Below, piece after piece: positions 8,177 to 20,508 of a DNA stretch of 33,263 nt; positions within the stretch are counted from its first letter, which is position 1; each line of letters begins with the position of its first letter. This DNA comes from Blastococcus sp. MG754426. GTDB lineage: Bacteria > Actinomycetota > Actinomycetes > Mycobacteriales > Geodermatophilaceae. The stretch spans positions 1 through 33,263 of the forward strand of contig NZ_SSXC01000044.1 of NCBI RefSeq assembly GCF_021699055.1, given 5' to 3'. The translations under genes and the position numbers were made by a program. Under the pieces are notes generated by a model that worked only from the letters and a program-made list of their open reading frames with translations, made no database searches and was not told where the DNA came from.

Positions 8177-8200
8177 GTCGACGTGTCGACATGGCGACGA
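8177..8200. promoter_or_regulatory. Three 8-bp tandem repeats upstream of the parA promoter
   Basis: Successive octamers GTCGACGT, GTCGACAT and GGCGACGA. They begin 12 bp upstream of the -35 of parA. Tandem short repeats of this kind are typical binding arrays for ribbon-helix-helix proteins, one of which may be encoded downstream in this operon. Function is inferred. Confidence 0.4.
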
Positions 8201-8231
8201 ATGCCAACCAGTGTGACTGCTCAAGTCGAGC

Positions 8232-8249
8232 TGGCGACAGATGTTGCCA
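8232..8249. promoter_or_regulatory. 18-bp imperfect palindrome in the xerD-parA gap
   Basis: TGGCGACA and TGTTGCCA separated by GA; the arms match at 7 of 8 positions. It lies 21 bp past the xerD stop, upstream of the parA promoter. Possible operator. Confidence 0.35.
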
Positions 8250-8269
8250 TAGTCATCCCGGTCCGGATG

Positions 8270-9223
8270 TCAGGTCAGCGCCCGGGGGTGGCTGGTGGCG
8301 TAGACCTCGCGGAGCCGGTCGACGGTGACCAGCGTGTAGACCTGCGTCGTCGTCACCGAGGCGTGGCCGAGCAGTTCCTGCACGACGCGGACGTCGGCGC
8401 CGCCGTCGAGGAGGTGGGTCGCGAAGCAGTGCCGCAGCGTGTGCGGCGAGACCTCCCCGGTCAGCCCGGCGCGCTCGGCCGCCGTCCGCAGGATCGACCA
8501 CGCGCTCTGCCGGGACAGCGGCCCGCCGCGCACGTTGAGGAACAGCGCGCCGCCGCGGACGCCCGGACGGCCGTTCGCGGCCAGGGCGGGCCGCGCGCGC
8601 ACCAGGTACTCCTCGACGGCGCGCAGGGCGTAGCTGCCGACCGGGACCACGCGCTCCTTGCCGCCCTTGCCGGCCAGCCGCACCGTGCTCTGCCCGCGGT
8701 CGAGGTCGTCGACGGCCAGCCCGACCGCCTCGGAGATGCGCGCCCCCGTCCCGTACAGCACCTCCAGCAGCGCCCGGTCGCGCAGCCCGCGCGGCCCCTC
8801 CAGCGAGCCGGCCGCCTCGATCAGCGCGACCACCGACTCGACCGGCACCGCCTTGGGCAGCCGGCGGGCCGGGGTGGGCGGCCGCACGTCGTGGGCGACG
8901 TCGTCGGGCACCAGCCCGTCGAGCAGCGCGAACCGGTGCAGCCCGCGGACCGCGACCACCGCGCGGGCCGCCGAGGTCGCCGACAGCGGCGGGTGATCGT
9001 CGTCGCCGCGGCGCAGCGCGGCGAGGAAGCCGGCGACGTCGGACTCCGCCACCTCCCGGAGGCCGCGGACCCCCGCCGCCGCCAGGTACTCGGTGTAGCG
9101 GCGGAGGTCGCGGCGGTAGGACGCGATGGTGTTGGCCGCCAGCCCCCGTTCCACGGTGAGGTGGTCCAGGTAGCCGGTGACGACCCGGTCGACCTCGGGT
9201 CCGGCGGACAGCGCGCTGCTCAG
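8270..9223 (-). CDS. xerD: Tyrosine recombinase XerD
   Basis: Site-specific recombinase that resolves chromosome dimers at dif with XerC. It has 317 aa: an N-terminal SAM-like core-binding domain (about 10-100, [23 protein letters not shown]) and the catalytic domain with R162 (ARISE), K186, H261, R264, H287 and nucleophile Y296. No ATG, GTG or TTG lies in frame close upstream of the domain. The best start is CTG at 9223, with GGAGG (revcomp of 9231-9235) 7 nt upstream, overlapping the ald stop as CTGA. The only other nearby option is a second CTG four codons on, without such a site. Assignment as XerD rather than XerC rests on synteny with Mycobacterium. Confidence 0.92.
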   Translation of the reverse strand: MSSALSAGPEVDRVVTGYLDHLTVERGLAANTIASYRRDLRRYTEYLAAAGVRGLREVAESDVAGFLAALRRGDDDHPPLSATSAARAVVAVRGLHRFALLDGLVPDDVAHDVRPPTPARRLPKAVPVESVVALIEAAGSLEGPRGLRDRALLEVLYGTGARISEAVGLAVDDLDRGQSTVRLAGKGGKERVVPVGSYALRAVEEYLVRARPALAANGRPGVRGGALFLNVRGGPLSRQSAWSILRTAAERAGLTGEVSPHTLRHCFATHLLDGGADVRVVQELLGHASVTTTQVYTLVTVDRLREVYATSHPRALT

Positions 9224-10335
9224 AACGGCACCTCCTGGAGCGGGACGGCGGCCAGGCCGTGGGCTTCGGCGACCTCGGGGAGCACCACGCCGCCCGCGGC
9301 GACGTTGACCCCGTGGGCGAGCGCCGGGTCGCGGTGGACGGCAGCGGCCGTGCCCTCGGCGGCCAGCGCCATGACGTAGGGCAGCGTGACGTTGGTGAGC
9401 GCGTGCGTGGAGGTGTTGGGCACCGCGCCCGGCATGTTGGCCACGCAGTAGAACACCGAGTCGTGCACCCGGAAGGTCGGGTCGTCGTGCGTGGTGGGCC
9501 GGGTGTCCTCGAAGCAGCCGCCCTGGTCGACGGCGATGTCCACCAGCACCGAGCCGGGCTTCATCCGCGCCACCAGCTCGTTGCCGACCAGCACGGGCGC
9601 CTTGGCCCCCGCGACCAGCACGGCACCGATCACCAGGTCGGCGTCGAGGACGGCACGCTCCACCTCGTAGGCGTTGGAGGCGACGGTCTGCAGGTGCCCC
9701 TGGTAGATCCGGTCGGCGGCCCGCAGCTTGTCGATGTCGCGGTCCATGACGACGACCTCGGCCTGCATGCCCAGGGCGATCGCCGCCGCGTTCATGCCCG
9801 AGACGCCGGCGCCGATCACCACCACCTTGGCGGCGTAGACCCCCGACACCCCGCCGAGCAGCACCCCGCGGCCGCCGTGCGCCCGCTCCAGGCAGTGCGC
9901 GCCCACCTGCGGCGCCATCCGGCCGGCCACCTCGGACATGGGCGCCAGCAGGGGCAGCGTGCCGTCGGCCTTCTGCACGGTCTCGTAGGCGATCGCCGTC
10001 GTCCCCGAGGCGACCAGCGCCTCGGTGCACTCCCTGGACGCCGCCAGGTGCAGGTAGGTGAACAGCGTCTGACCGGCGCGCAGGCGGCCGTACTCCTCGG
10101 CGATCGGCTCCTTGACCTTGAGCAGCAGGTCCGCGTCGGCCCACACGTCGTCGGCGTCGGCCACGATGCGGGCGCCGGCCGCGGTGAAGTCGGCGTCGGG
10201 GATGGAGGACCCCTCCCCCGCCCCCCGCTCCACCAGCACCTCGTGCCCGGCGCGTGTCAGCTCCGTGACACCGGCCGGCGTCAGCGCCACCCGGTACTCG
10301 CGGTTCTTGACCTCTCGGGGAACTCCGACCCGCAT
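9220..10335 (-). CDS. ald: Alanine dehydrogenase
   Basis: NAD-dependent enzyme interconverting L-alanine and pyruvate plus ammonia; in mycobacteria it is induced by alanine and by oxygen limitation. It has 371 aa, the same as M. tuberculosis Ald. Catalytic residues fall at the expected numbers: K75 (KVKEP), H96 (YLHLA) and D270 (DIAVDQGGC). The NAD-binding Rossmann turn is GAGVSG at 175-180. The ATG at 10335 has AGGAGA 8-9 nt upstream and begins with the canonical [12 protein letters not shown] candidate -10 (TACACT) lies about 95 nt upstream, with a 22-bp inverted repeat in the leader. It is coupled to xerD downstream. No Lrp/AsnC-type AldR gene is adjacent. Confidence 0.96.
   Translation of the reverse strand: MRVGVPREVKNREYRVALTPAGVTELTRAGHEVLVERGAGEGSSIPDADFTAAGARIVADADDVWADADLLLKVKEPIAEEYGRLRAGQTLFTYLHLAASRECTEALVASGTTAIAYETVQKADGTLPLLAPMSEVAGRMAPQVGAHCLERAHGGRGVLLGGVSGVYAAKVVVIGAGVSGMNAAAIALGMQAEVVVMDRDIDKLRAADRIYQGHLQTVASNAYEVERAVLDADLVIGAVLVAGAKAPVLVGNELVARMKPGSVLVDIAVDQGGCFEDTRPTTHDDPTFRVHDSVFYCVANMPGAVPNTSTHALTNVTLPYVMALAAEGTAAAVHRDPALAHGVNVAAGGVVLPEVAEAHGLAAVPLQEVPF
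9231..9235 (-). promoter_or_regulatory. Shine-Dalgarno deciding the xerD CTG start
   Basis: GGAGG on the minus strand, 7 nt before CTG 9223, inside the last codons of ald. It supports CTG as the xerD start. Confidence 0.55.
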
Positions 10336-10380
10336 CGCTGGCTCTCCTGGTCCCGGCGGCCGCTCCCGAGGGTGACGGGC

Positions 10381-10402
10381 CGGCCCACCACGTCGTGGGC
10401 CG
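10381..10402. promoter_or_regulatory. 22-bp inverted repeat in the ald leader
   Basis: Perfect 8-bp arms CGGCCCAC (10381-10388) and GTGGGCCG (10395-10402) around a 6-nt centre, between the candidate -10 and the ribosome site of ald. It could be an operator or an RNA hairpin. Confidence 0.4.
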
Positions 10403-10428
10403 CCCGGTCGGGGCGGGCCTCGCCGCGG

Positions 10429-10434
10429 AGTGTA
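10429..10434 (-). promoter_or_regulatory. -10 box of ald
   Basis: TACACT on the minus strand, about 95 nt before the ald ATG. No good -35 is seen. Its position leaves a long leader that contains an inverted repeat. Confidence 0.4.
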
Positions 10435-10576
10435 GGCACGCCGACCCGCCCCGTCCTGGTCAGAAGCCGTTCCGTGATCGTCCCGGCCCCACCTCGCGGC
10501 CGGCGCCGGGCTGCCGTGGCCGGCCGGCTGCCCCACGATGACGGGGCCACCCACCCCTCGAGGAGGACACCTCCCC

Positions 10577-11179
10577 ATGCGCCTGTACGCCGAGCACCCC
10601 GCCCTGCGGGCGCGCCAGCTCGCCGCCGACCTCGGCTTCCTGGTGTGGGCGGTGGTGTGGGTGCTGGTGGCCCGGGCCGCGCACGGCGCCGTCCTGCTGC
10701 TGGCCGGTCCCGGGCGCGCGGTCGAGGACCTCGGGCGGTCGGTCGCCGGCTCGATGGACTCCGCCGCGGCGGCCGCGGCGGGCGTCCCGCTGGTCGGCGA
10801 GGAGCTCGCCGCGCCGTTCGACGCCCTCTCCGGTGCGGGCGGTTCGGTGGGCGGCGCCGGGCAGTCCGCGCAGGACGCGGTGGGCACGCTGGCGACGGTC
10901 GTCGTCGTCCTGGTGCTGCTGCCGGTGGGGTGGCTGCTGCTGCGCTGGCTGCCCTGGCGGCTGCGCTCCGCCCGTGACGCCGGCGCGGCGCGGCGGCTCG
11001 CCGGCAGCGCCGCCGGCCTGGAGGTGCTCGCCGTCCGCGCCGCCGCCACCGCGCGGCTGGACCAGCTCGCCGGGCTGCCGGGCGGCACCGGTGCGGCGTG
11101 GTGGGCCGGCGACCCCGCCGCCACCGAGCGGCTCGCCCGGCTGGAGCTCCGCCGCCTCGGCCTGCGCCCGCCCACGTGA
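10577..11179 (+). CDS. Small two-span membrane protein of unknown function
   Basis: I do not recognise the family. The 200-aa protein has two clear hydrophobic segments (about 19-43 and 102-124). They are separated by an Ala/Gly-rich, mildly acidic loop of about 55 residues, probably outside the membrane face opposite to a basic C-terminal tail (LLLRWLPWRLRSARDAG onward). The tail ends in an Ala/Leu/Arg-rich helix. The ATG at 10577 has AGGAGG at 10561-10566 with 10-nt spacing; the open frame extends upstream to 10538 without a better site. It is divergent from ald and converges on the Nudix gene. Its composition matches its neighbours, so it does not look recently acquired. Confidence 0.8.
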   Translation: MRLYAEHPALRARQLAADLGFLVWAVVWVLVARAAHGAVLLLAGPGRAVEDLGRSVAGSMDSAAAAAAGVPLVGEELAAPFDALSGAGGSVGGAGQSAQDAVGTLATVVVVLVLLPVGWLLLRWLPWRLRSARDAGAARRLAGSAAGLEVLAVRAAATARLDQLAGLPGGTGAAWWAGDPAATERLARLELRRLGLRPPT

Positions 11180-11202
11180 CCGGCCGGGGCGGCCACCCGT
11201 CA

Positions 11203-11249
11203 GGGCCCCCCGCAGAGCGTGCCGAGCGTGGGGGAAGGGTGGTCCTCTC
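11203..11249. terminator. Degenerate intergenic hairpin at a convergent junction (family copy 3)
   Basis: GC-rich inverted segment (CCCCC near 11206-11210, GGGGG at 11230-11234) around GAGCGTGCCGAGCGT. It resembles the centres of the elements at 4841 and 6591 but pairs less well. It sits between the convergent membrane-protein and Nudix genes. Confidence 0.35.
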
Positions 11250-11851
11250 TCAGCCGGCGTCGACCGGACGCAGCTCGGGGCCGGCCGCCCGCACCTGGGC
11301 GGCGGCCAGCAACCCGACGACGGCGGCGACGTTGCGGATGCCGCCGTCGAAGACCCGCTGCACGGCGTCGGCCAGCGGCACCCGCTCCACGGTCATGTCC
11401 AGCTCCTCGTGCTCCACGGTGAAGCCCTCGGGCCGGTCGACGTCGGTGAGCCCCTCGGCCAGGTAGACCAGCACCTGCTCGTCGCAGAAGCCGGGTGAGC
11501 TGTAGTGCGTGGTGAGCAGCGACCAGCGGGCCGCGGAGAGCCGCACCTCCTCGGCCAGCTCGCGCTGGGCGGTCTCCAGCGGCGGCTCGCCGTCGGCGTC
11601 CCGCAGCCCGGCCGGCAGCTCCCACAGGTAGCCGCCGACCGGGTGCCGGTACTGCCGCAGGAGGACGACCTCGTCGGCGTCGGTGAGTGCCACGACCGCC
11701 ACCGCCCCCGGGTGGTGGACGACCTCGCGGACGCTGTCCCCGCCGCCCGGCATCGCCACGGTGTCCTTCACCAGGCTGATGACCCGGCCCTCGTACACCG
11801 GCTCCGAGGAGAGGACGCGGTACTCGTGGGGGTCCGGCTGCCCCGTCCCCA

Positions 11852-11852
<1 letters not shown>
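11250..11852 (-). CDS. Nudix hydrolase, ADP-ribose pyrophosphatase type
   Basis: Likely hydrolyses ADP-ribose to AMP and ribose-5-phosphate (Rv1700-like). It has 200 aa. An N-terminal strand-rich domain (YRVLSSEPVYEGRVISLVKD) precedes the Nudix fold with ELPAGL and the Nudix helix ETAQRELAEEVRL. In that helix the glycine usually following EEx is arginine; the metal-binding RE..EE residues are intact. The ATG at 11852 overlaps the pyrG stop by one base (TGATG), so translation is coupled to pyrG, the same order as in Mycobacterium. Substrate is inferred from family and synteny. Confidence 0.92.
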
Positions 11853-15964
<4,112 letters not shown>

Positions 15965-15968
<4 letters not shown>

Positions 15969-17113
15969 GGCCCCGGCCGGGCCGGCGCCGTCCCGAGCAG
16001 CTCCCGGTAGATGCCGGCCAGCTGCGCGGCCGTGCCCGCCTCGTCGGGCCAGCCGGCGGCCTGCCGCAGCCCGGCCGCGGCGAGCTCGGCGGCGTGCGCG
16101 CTGTCGCAGAGCACCCGAACCACGGCCTCGGCCAGCGCGACGGCGTCACCCACCGGGACGAGCTCGGCGGCGTCGCCCAGCAGCTCCGGCAACCCGCCGG
16201 TGCGGGTCGCCACCAGGGGCACGCCGGCCCGGAGCGCCTCCTGCGCGGTGAGCGACCGCGCCTCCCAGCGCGAGGGCAGCACGCACACGTCCGCGGCGCC
16301 CAGCAGGTCGGCGACGTCGTCGCGGCGGCCCAGCAGGGTGACCGGCAGCGACTCGGCGCGGATGCGCCGGGCCAGCTCGCCCTGCAGCGGCCCGTCACCG
16401 GCGATGACGACCGAGGGCACCGGGTGCACCCGCTGGTCGGCCGACCAGCGGGCCACCGCGTCGAGCAGGACGTCGTAGCCCTTCTGCGGGTGCAGGCGGC
16501 CCACGGCGACGACCAGCGCGCGGTCGTCGTCGAGCCCGAGGCCGGCCCGGACCTCGGCGGGCGTGCGCGTGGCCGGGGGCAGCGGTGGCGCCGAGACCGG
16601 TGCCACCCGCACGTCGCGGGCACCCAGCCGGCGGGCGTTCGCGGCGAGGTCGGCCGAGGCGGCGAGCACCACGTCGGCGGCCCGCACGGTGGCCCGCTCC
16701 GCGCGTTCCAGCACCCGGCGCCGCAGCCCGCCGCCCTCGGGGAGGGCGTTGTGCAGGGTGAGCACCAGCGGCACCCGGCCGCCGGCCAGCCGGCGCGCGA
16801 CCGCGGCGACCAGCCCGGCTCGCAGGCCGTGGGCGTGCACGAGGTGGCTGCCGGCCAGCGCGCGGCGGAGCGCCTGCACGGCGCGCGCGTCCGCGGCCGG
16901 GGCCAGCCCGGCGGAGATCTCCACGGGGGTGAACCGGGCGCCGCGGCCGCTGAAGCCGAACAGCGCGTCGGTGGCGGCGGGTCCGCAGACCGCCACGTCG
17001 GCGCCGGCGGCCCGCAGCGGCGCGACCAGCGAGCGGACGTGGGTGCCCACCCCGCCGGTGCTGGTGGCCAGCACCTCGGTGACGCAGCGGCCCCGCAGGA
17101 GCGGCTCAGCCAC
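15965..17113 (-). CDS. GT4-family glycosyltransferase (GT-B fold)
   Basis: Retaining glycosyltransferase of 382 aa, probably cytoplasmic and peripheral to the membrane. N-terminal acceptor domain: STGGVGTHVRSL at 18-29 and VHAHGLRAGL. C-terminal nucleotide-sugar domain: GRLHPQKGYDVLLDA, GDGPLQGEL, and the EX7E signature E(ARSLTAQ)E followed by GVPLVATRTGGLPELLG. Its GTG start lies within the last codons of murJ (8-bp overlap) and its stop overlaps the next gene, so it belongs to the steA operon. Sugar donor and acceptor are unknown. Lying beside an MraY/WecA-like transferase and a MurJ-type flippase, it may extend a polyprenyl-linked glycan; that is inference. Confidence 0.9.
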
Positions 17114-18728
17114 TGCGCACCTCCTGCTCGCCCGTCGACCGCAACTCCCGGAGCGCCCCCACCAGTTGCGCGCGGGCCGTCCCCATCATGACGGCCAGCG
17201 CCACGACCAGCACGACGCCCCCGACGACGACGCCGGCGCCGAGCGCGGCGAGCAGGCCGCCGGGCACCGGGTCCGCGCCCAGCGCACGGGCCAGCCACAG
17301 CCCGGCGCCGCCGGCCAGGGCCGCCGCCAGCACCGCGGCGGGGCCGCTGCGGGAGAGCCCGTGCAGGGCCGGGCGTCCGGCCACCCGCAGCACGACCACC
17401 AGCAGCCCCGCCCCGGCGACGGTCACCCCCAGCGTGTGGCCGAGGGCCAGCGCCGCCGCCCGGTCCGCCGGGGGCAGCACGGCGGCCAGGACGACGTCGG
17501 CGGCGACGGCGAGCAGCCAGCCACCGAGCACGCAGGCGGTCGGCGCCTTCCACAGCCCCCGGGCGTAGAGCGCGCGGGTGAGGACGGCGACCAGGGCGTA
17601 GCCGAGCAGGCCGGGCGCGAAGGCCACGACCGCGTCCCGCAGCGCGGCCACCTCCCGGTCGGTGCCGCCGGCGAAGAAGACCCGGGCCACCGGGCCGGCC
17701 GCGGCGACCAGCGCGGCGGTGGCGACGGCGGAGGCCGCGACGACGAGCACGACGACCGGTGCGAGCGCCCGCCGGTAGCCGGTCTCGTCACCGGACTCGG
17801 CGCGCTCGGCCAGACCCGGGTAGGCCGAGGTGGCCAGCGGCACCGCCAGCGCCGCCCACGGCAGGAGGAACACGGTCAGGGCGGCGACGTAGACCACCTG
17901 GGTCCCGTCCGGCGCCCCGCTGTTGGCCAGCCGGATGGCGACCGCGGCCACCAGCTGCTGGCCGGCCAGGGTGAGGACGCCGGCGAGGGCGAGCCGGCGG
18001 ACGCGGGGGGCGGCACCGACGGGGAAGCGCAGCGACGGGCGCAGCCCCAGCCGCAGCCCCCGCAACGGCAGGAGCAGGCTCAGGCTGAGCGCCGCCACGC
18101 CGAGCGTCGTCCCCACCCCGAGCACGAGCTCGGCAGGGGTGGACAGCGCGGCGACCTCCTGCCCGCCGCCGATGGCCGCGAACACCAGGTAGGCCGCCGC
18201 GACGACGACGCTGGACAGCAGCGGTGCCAGCGCCGGGCCGGCGAAGCGCCGGTGCGCCTGGAGCACGCCGGTGAGGACGATCCCGATGCCGTACAGGACG
18301 ACCTGCGGGGCGAACACCAGCAGGAAGCGGGCGGCGAGCGCCACCTGCTCGGGGTCCTCGCCGCCGAGCAGGAGCCGCGCGATGGGCTCGGCCAAGAGCG
18401 CGAGGAGCACCGCCAGCGGCACGAGCAGCAGCAGGGTCCAGCCGAGCAGGGCCGAGGCGGTGCGCCGCACCTGCTCGCGGTCCCCGGCGGCGATGCCGCC
18501 GGCGAGCATGGGGACGACGAGGCTGGCCAGCGCGCCACCGGCCACCACCTCGAAGACGATGTTCGGGACGTTGTTGGCCGCCAGGTAGGTGTCGCCGGTG
18601 CTGCCGGGCCCGACCGTGTTGGTGAAGACGAGCGTGCGCCCGAACCCGGCCAGCCGGGCCAGCACGGTGAGGACCGCGATGAGCGCGGCGGCACCGGCCA
18701 CGCCGCGGGCCACCTGCCGCCCGGTCAC
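17106..18728 (-). CDS. murJ: MurJ/MviN-type lipid flippase
   Basis: MOP-superfamily membrane protein of 540 aa with about 14 hydrophobic segments; MurJ moves lipid II across the membrane. Recognisable MviN features include LARLAGFGRTLVFTNTVG at the first helix, TYLAANNVPNIVFEVVAGGALASLVVPML, and VLYGIGIVLTGVLQAHRRFAGPALAPLL. It lacks the cytoplasmic pseudokinase tail found on mycobacterial MviN (Rv3910). Actinobacteria usually carry their main murJ near the chromosome end by trxB/rpmH, so this may be a second, dedicated copy. That cannot be tested within the window. The GTG at 18728 overlaps the upstream stop as GTGA. Confidence 0.9.
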   Translation of the reverse strand: MTGRQVARGVAGAAALIAVLTVLARLAGFGRTLVFTNTVGPGSTGDTYLAANNVPNIVFEVVAGGALASLVVPMLAGGIAAGDREQVRRTASALLGWTLLLLVPLAVLLALLAEPIARLLLGGEDPEQVALAARFLLVFAPQVVLYGIGIVLTGVLQAHRRFAGPALAPLLSSVVVAAAYLVFAAIGGGQEVAALSTPAELVLGVGTTLGVAALSLSLLLPLRGLRLGLRPSLRFPVGAAPRVRRLALAGVLTLAGQQLVAAVAIRLANSGAPDGTQVVYVAALTVFLLPWAALAVPLATSAYPGLAERAESGDETGYRRALAPVVVLVVAASAVATAALVAAAGPVARVFFAGGTDREVAALRDAVVAFAPGLLGYALVAVLTRALYARGLWKAPTACVLGGWLLAVAADVVLAAVLPPADRAAALALGHTLGVTVAGAGLLVVVLRVAGRPALHGLSRSGPAAVLAAALAGGAGLWLARALGADPVPGGLLAALGAGVVVGGVVLVVALAVMMGTARAQLVGALRELRSTGEQEVRSG

Positions 18729-19564
18729 GAGGGGCGGCGGCCGAGGCGGTCCAGTTCGCGCAGGCCCGGCGTGGCCTCGATGACGCGGGTGAAGCTGACC
18801 CGCTCGCTGGCGAGGGTGAGGCCGGTGACCACCGCGAGCACACCGGCCCGGGCCCCGCGCGGGCCGACGGCGGCCAGCCGCAGCCCCAGCAGCGCGCCGA
18901 GGGCGTTGGCCCCGCTGTCGCCGAGCATGACCCGCTCGCCCAGGTCCGCGGGCAGCACGGCGAGGGTGGCGCCGAGGGGTCCGGCGGCCAGCCCCCCGGC
19001 GGGCCCGCCGAGGCCCGCGGCGGCGGCGAGCACGCCCGCCTTGGCCGCGCGCCCCGGCCGCAGGTCGAGCAGGTTGAGCAGGTTCGCCGTCCCGGCCACC
19101 AGCCCCGCCGTGAGGACGCCGTCGACGAGGGCACCGGCCCCGCGACCGCTCCCCCGGGTGAGCAGGGCGGCCGTGGCGGCAGCGGCGCCGATGCCGGCGA
19201 CCTTGACCGCACCGGCGGACACCCGGCCCTCCCGCAGCGCGCGCAGGTGGCCGGCGAGCCCCTTGTCGCGGGCCTGCTCGGGCCGGGCGCCGGCGAGGTC
19301 GTCGTACCCGCCGACCAGGCCGGACGCGGCGCCGACCACGACCGCGGCGGCCCGCGTGCCGGGCGGGGCACCGAGCGCGGCGGACGCCGTCGCCGCCACC
19401 GCGAGCGCCGGCCCGCCGAGGAGGGTCACCGGCCGGCGCGCGTAGTTCGTCCGCCGCCACGGCGCGCCGGCCGTGCGTCCCGACAGCGCATCGGCGACCA
19501 CCAGCGCGGCGCGGGCCGCGCCGGCGCCGGCGAGCGCGAGGACCGCCGTCCGCCGCGCCGTCAC
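18725..19564 (-). CDS. MraY/WecA-like polyprenyl-phosphate phosphosugar transferase
   Basis: Polytopic membrane protein of 279 aa, shorter than MraY or WecA (about 320-360). Family motifs are present: YDD at 87-89 (the paired Asp of the first cytoplasmic loop), DKGLAGHLRALREGR (100-114), NLLNLLDLRPGR (161-172, the Asn/Asp catalytic loop), and LGDSGANALGALLG (214-227). These support transfer of a sugar-1-phosphate from a UDP-sugar to a polyprenyl phosphate. The usual C-terminal His-rich loop of MraY is not evident, so it is unlikely to be the essential MraY. The sugar is unknown. Start and stop both overlap neighbours by GTGA. Confidence 0.82.
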   Translation of the reverse strand: MTARRTAVLALAGAGAARAALVVADALSGRTAGAPWRRTNYARRPVTLLGGPALAVAATASAALGAPPGTRAAAVVVGAASGLVGGYDDLAGARPEQARDKGLAGHLRALREGRVSAGAVKVAGIGAAAATAALLTRGSGRGAGALVDGVLTAGLVAGTANLLNLLDLRPGRAAKAGVLAAAAGLGGPAGGLAAGPLGATLAVLPADLGERVMLGDSGANALGALLGLRLAAVGPRGARAGVLAVVTGLTLASERVSFTRVIEATPGLRELDRLGRRPS

Positions 19565-20508
19565 TGCGGCGCCGCGGGCACCGGCGGGATCGGCTGCGCC
19601 CCCTCGGCGGTCCCGTACACGCCCGAGGTGCCCTGCGACTCCTGCCCCAGCGCGAGGACGGTGCTGATGCGGCCCACCTCGGTGCCCACGTTGTCCACCG
19701 TGGAGACGGCGGCGGCGAGCGCGGGGTCGGCGCGCAGGGCACCCACCAGCCCCTCGGGGCGGGCGGACGCCGCCGTACCGGCGACGACCGCGCCGCGGCC
19801 CTGGGCGTCGAGCGCGGTGGCCAGGGCCACCAGCGCCGCGTTGCGCTGCTCGGCGTCCGGGCCCTCGAACGGGCTGCCGTTGAGGACGACGGCGTGGTCC
19901 GCCGGGGAGACGGAGGCCGATTCGGCGGCGAGGACCTCCAGGGAGGCGAGGCCGGCCAGCACCGATGAGACCGCCGTGTCGTCGGGCACGGGGCCGCCCT
20001 CGGGGACCATGAGCACCTGGGACAGCAGGCTCGCCACGAGGACGCCGGAATCGCCGCTCTCGGGGAGCTGCAGGCCCGCAGGCAGGCCTGGCCCGGCCAC
20101 GTAGCTCTGCAGCGCCGCCGCGCTGGCCGGGTCGGTGTAGGCCGGCTGGAGCCGCAGGACGCCGCTGACCGAGCCACCGGCCTCGCCGATGAGCGCGGTC
20201 ACCTCCTCCACCGTCTCGGGCGCGACGCCCTCGTCGGTCAGGACCAGCAGGACGCTGCGGTCGGTGAGGGTGCCCGCGACCAGCGCCGGACCGACGGCCT
20301 CCTCGAACTCCTGCGAGGTGTCCAGCTGGGCCTCGAGCTCCCGGGTGCGGTCCTCGAGGTCCCGCTTGTCCTGCTGCAGCGCCGCCACCTGGTTCTCGAT
20401 GTCGGCGAGGATCGGCTCGTTGAGCGCCGTCGTCCCGATGACGATGCCCAGCGCGACCGCGAGGAAGACCGCGATCAGGGAGACCAGGTGGTAACGGAAG
20501 TCGATCAC
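19561..20508 (-). CDS. steB: SteB/MctB family membrane-anchored protein
   Basis: Protein of 315 aa with the family N-terminus MIDFRYHLVSLIAVFLAVALGIVIG, that is, one transmembrane helix at about 8-28, followed by a coiled coil (about 33-65, rich in Glu/Gln/Leu) and an extracytoplasmic alpha/beta domain. The family is often annotated 'copper transporter' after mycobacterial MctB (Rv1698). In Corynebacterium the homologue SteB works with SteA in septal cell-wall remodelling. The direct coupling to steA (GTGA, 20505-20508) favours the SteAB role. The C-terminal tail is Pro/Gln-rich. Confidence 0.9.
   Translation of the reverse strand: MIDFRYHLVSLIAVFLAVALGIVIGTTALNEPILADIENQVAALQQDKRDLEDRTRELEAQLDTSQEFEEAVGPALVAGTLTDRSVLLVLTDEGVAPETVEEVTALIGEAGGSVSGVLRLQPAYTDPASAAALQSYVAGPGLPAGLQLPESGDSGVLVASLLSQVLMVPEGGPVPDDTAVSSVLAGLASLEVLAAESASVSPADHAVVLNGSPFEGPDAEQRNAALVALATALDAQGRGAVVAGTAASARPEGLVGALRADPALAAAVSTVDNVGTEVGRISTVLALGQESQGTSGVYGTAEGAQPIPPVPAAPQ

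Noticed and set aside
8060..8269. parS site near parA
   Set aside because: No match to the GTTTCACGTGAAAC-type consensus; the repeats here are of a different kind.
16563..19445. 960-codon plus-strand open frame opposite the glycosyltransferase, murJ and MraY-like genes
   Set aside because: Its product is Arg/Gly/His-rich with no domain, as expected for the antisense of high-GC genes. The minus-strand genes have clear family motifs and coupled starts.
19561..20508. Copper transporter as the function of steB
   Set aside because: The protein has a single membrane helix and a coiled coil. The copper label comes from mycobacterial MctB phenotypes, and SteAB context is stronger here.
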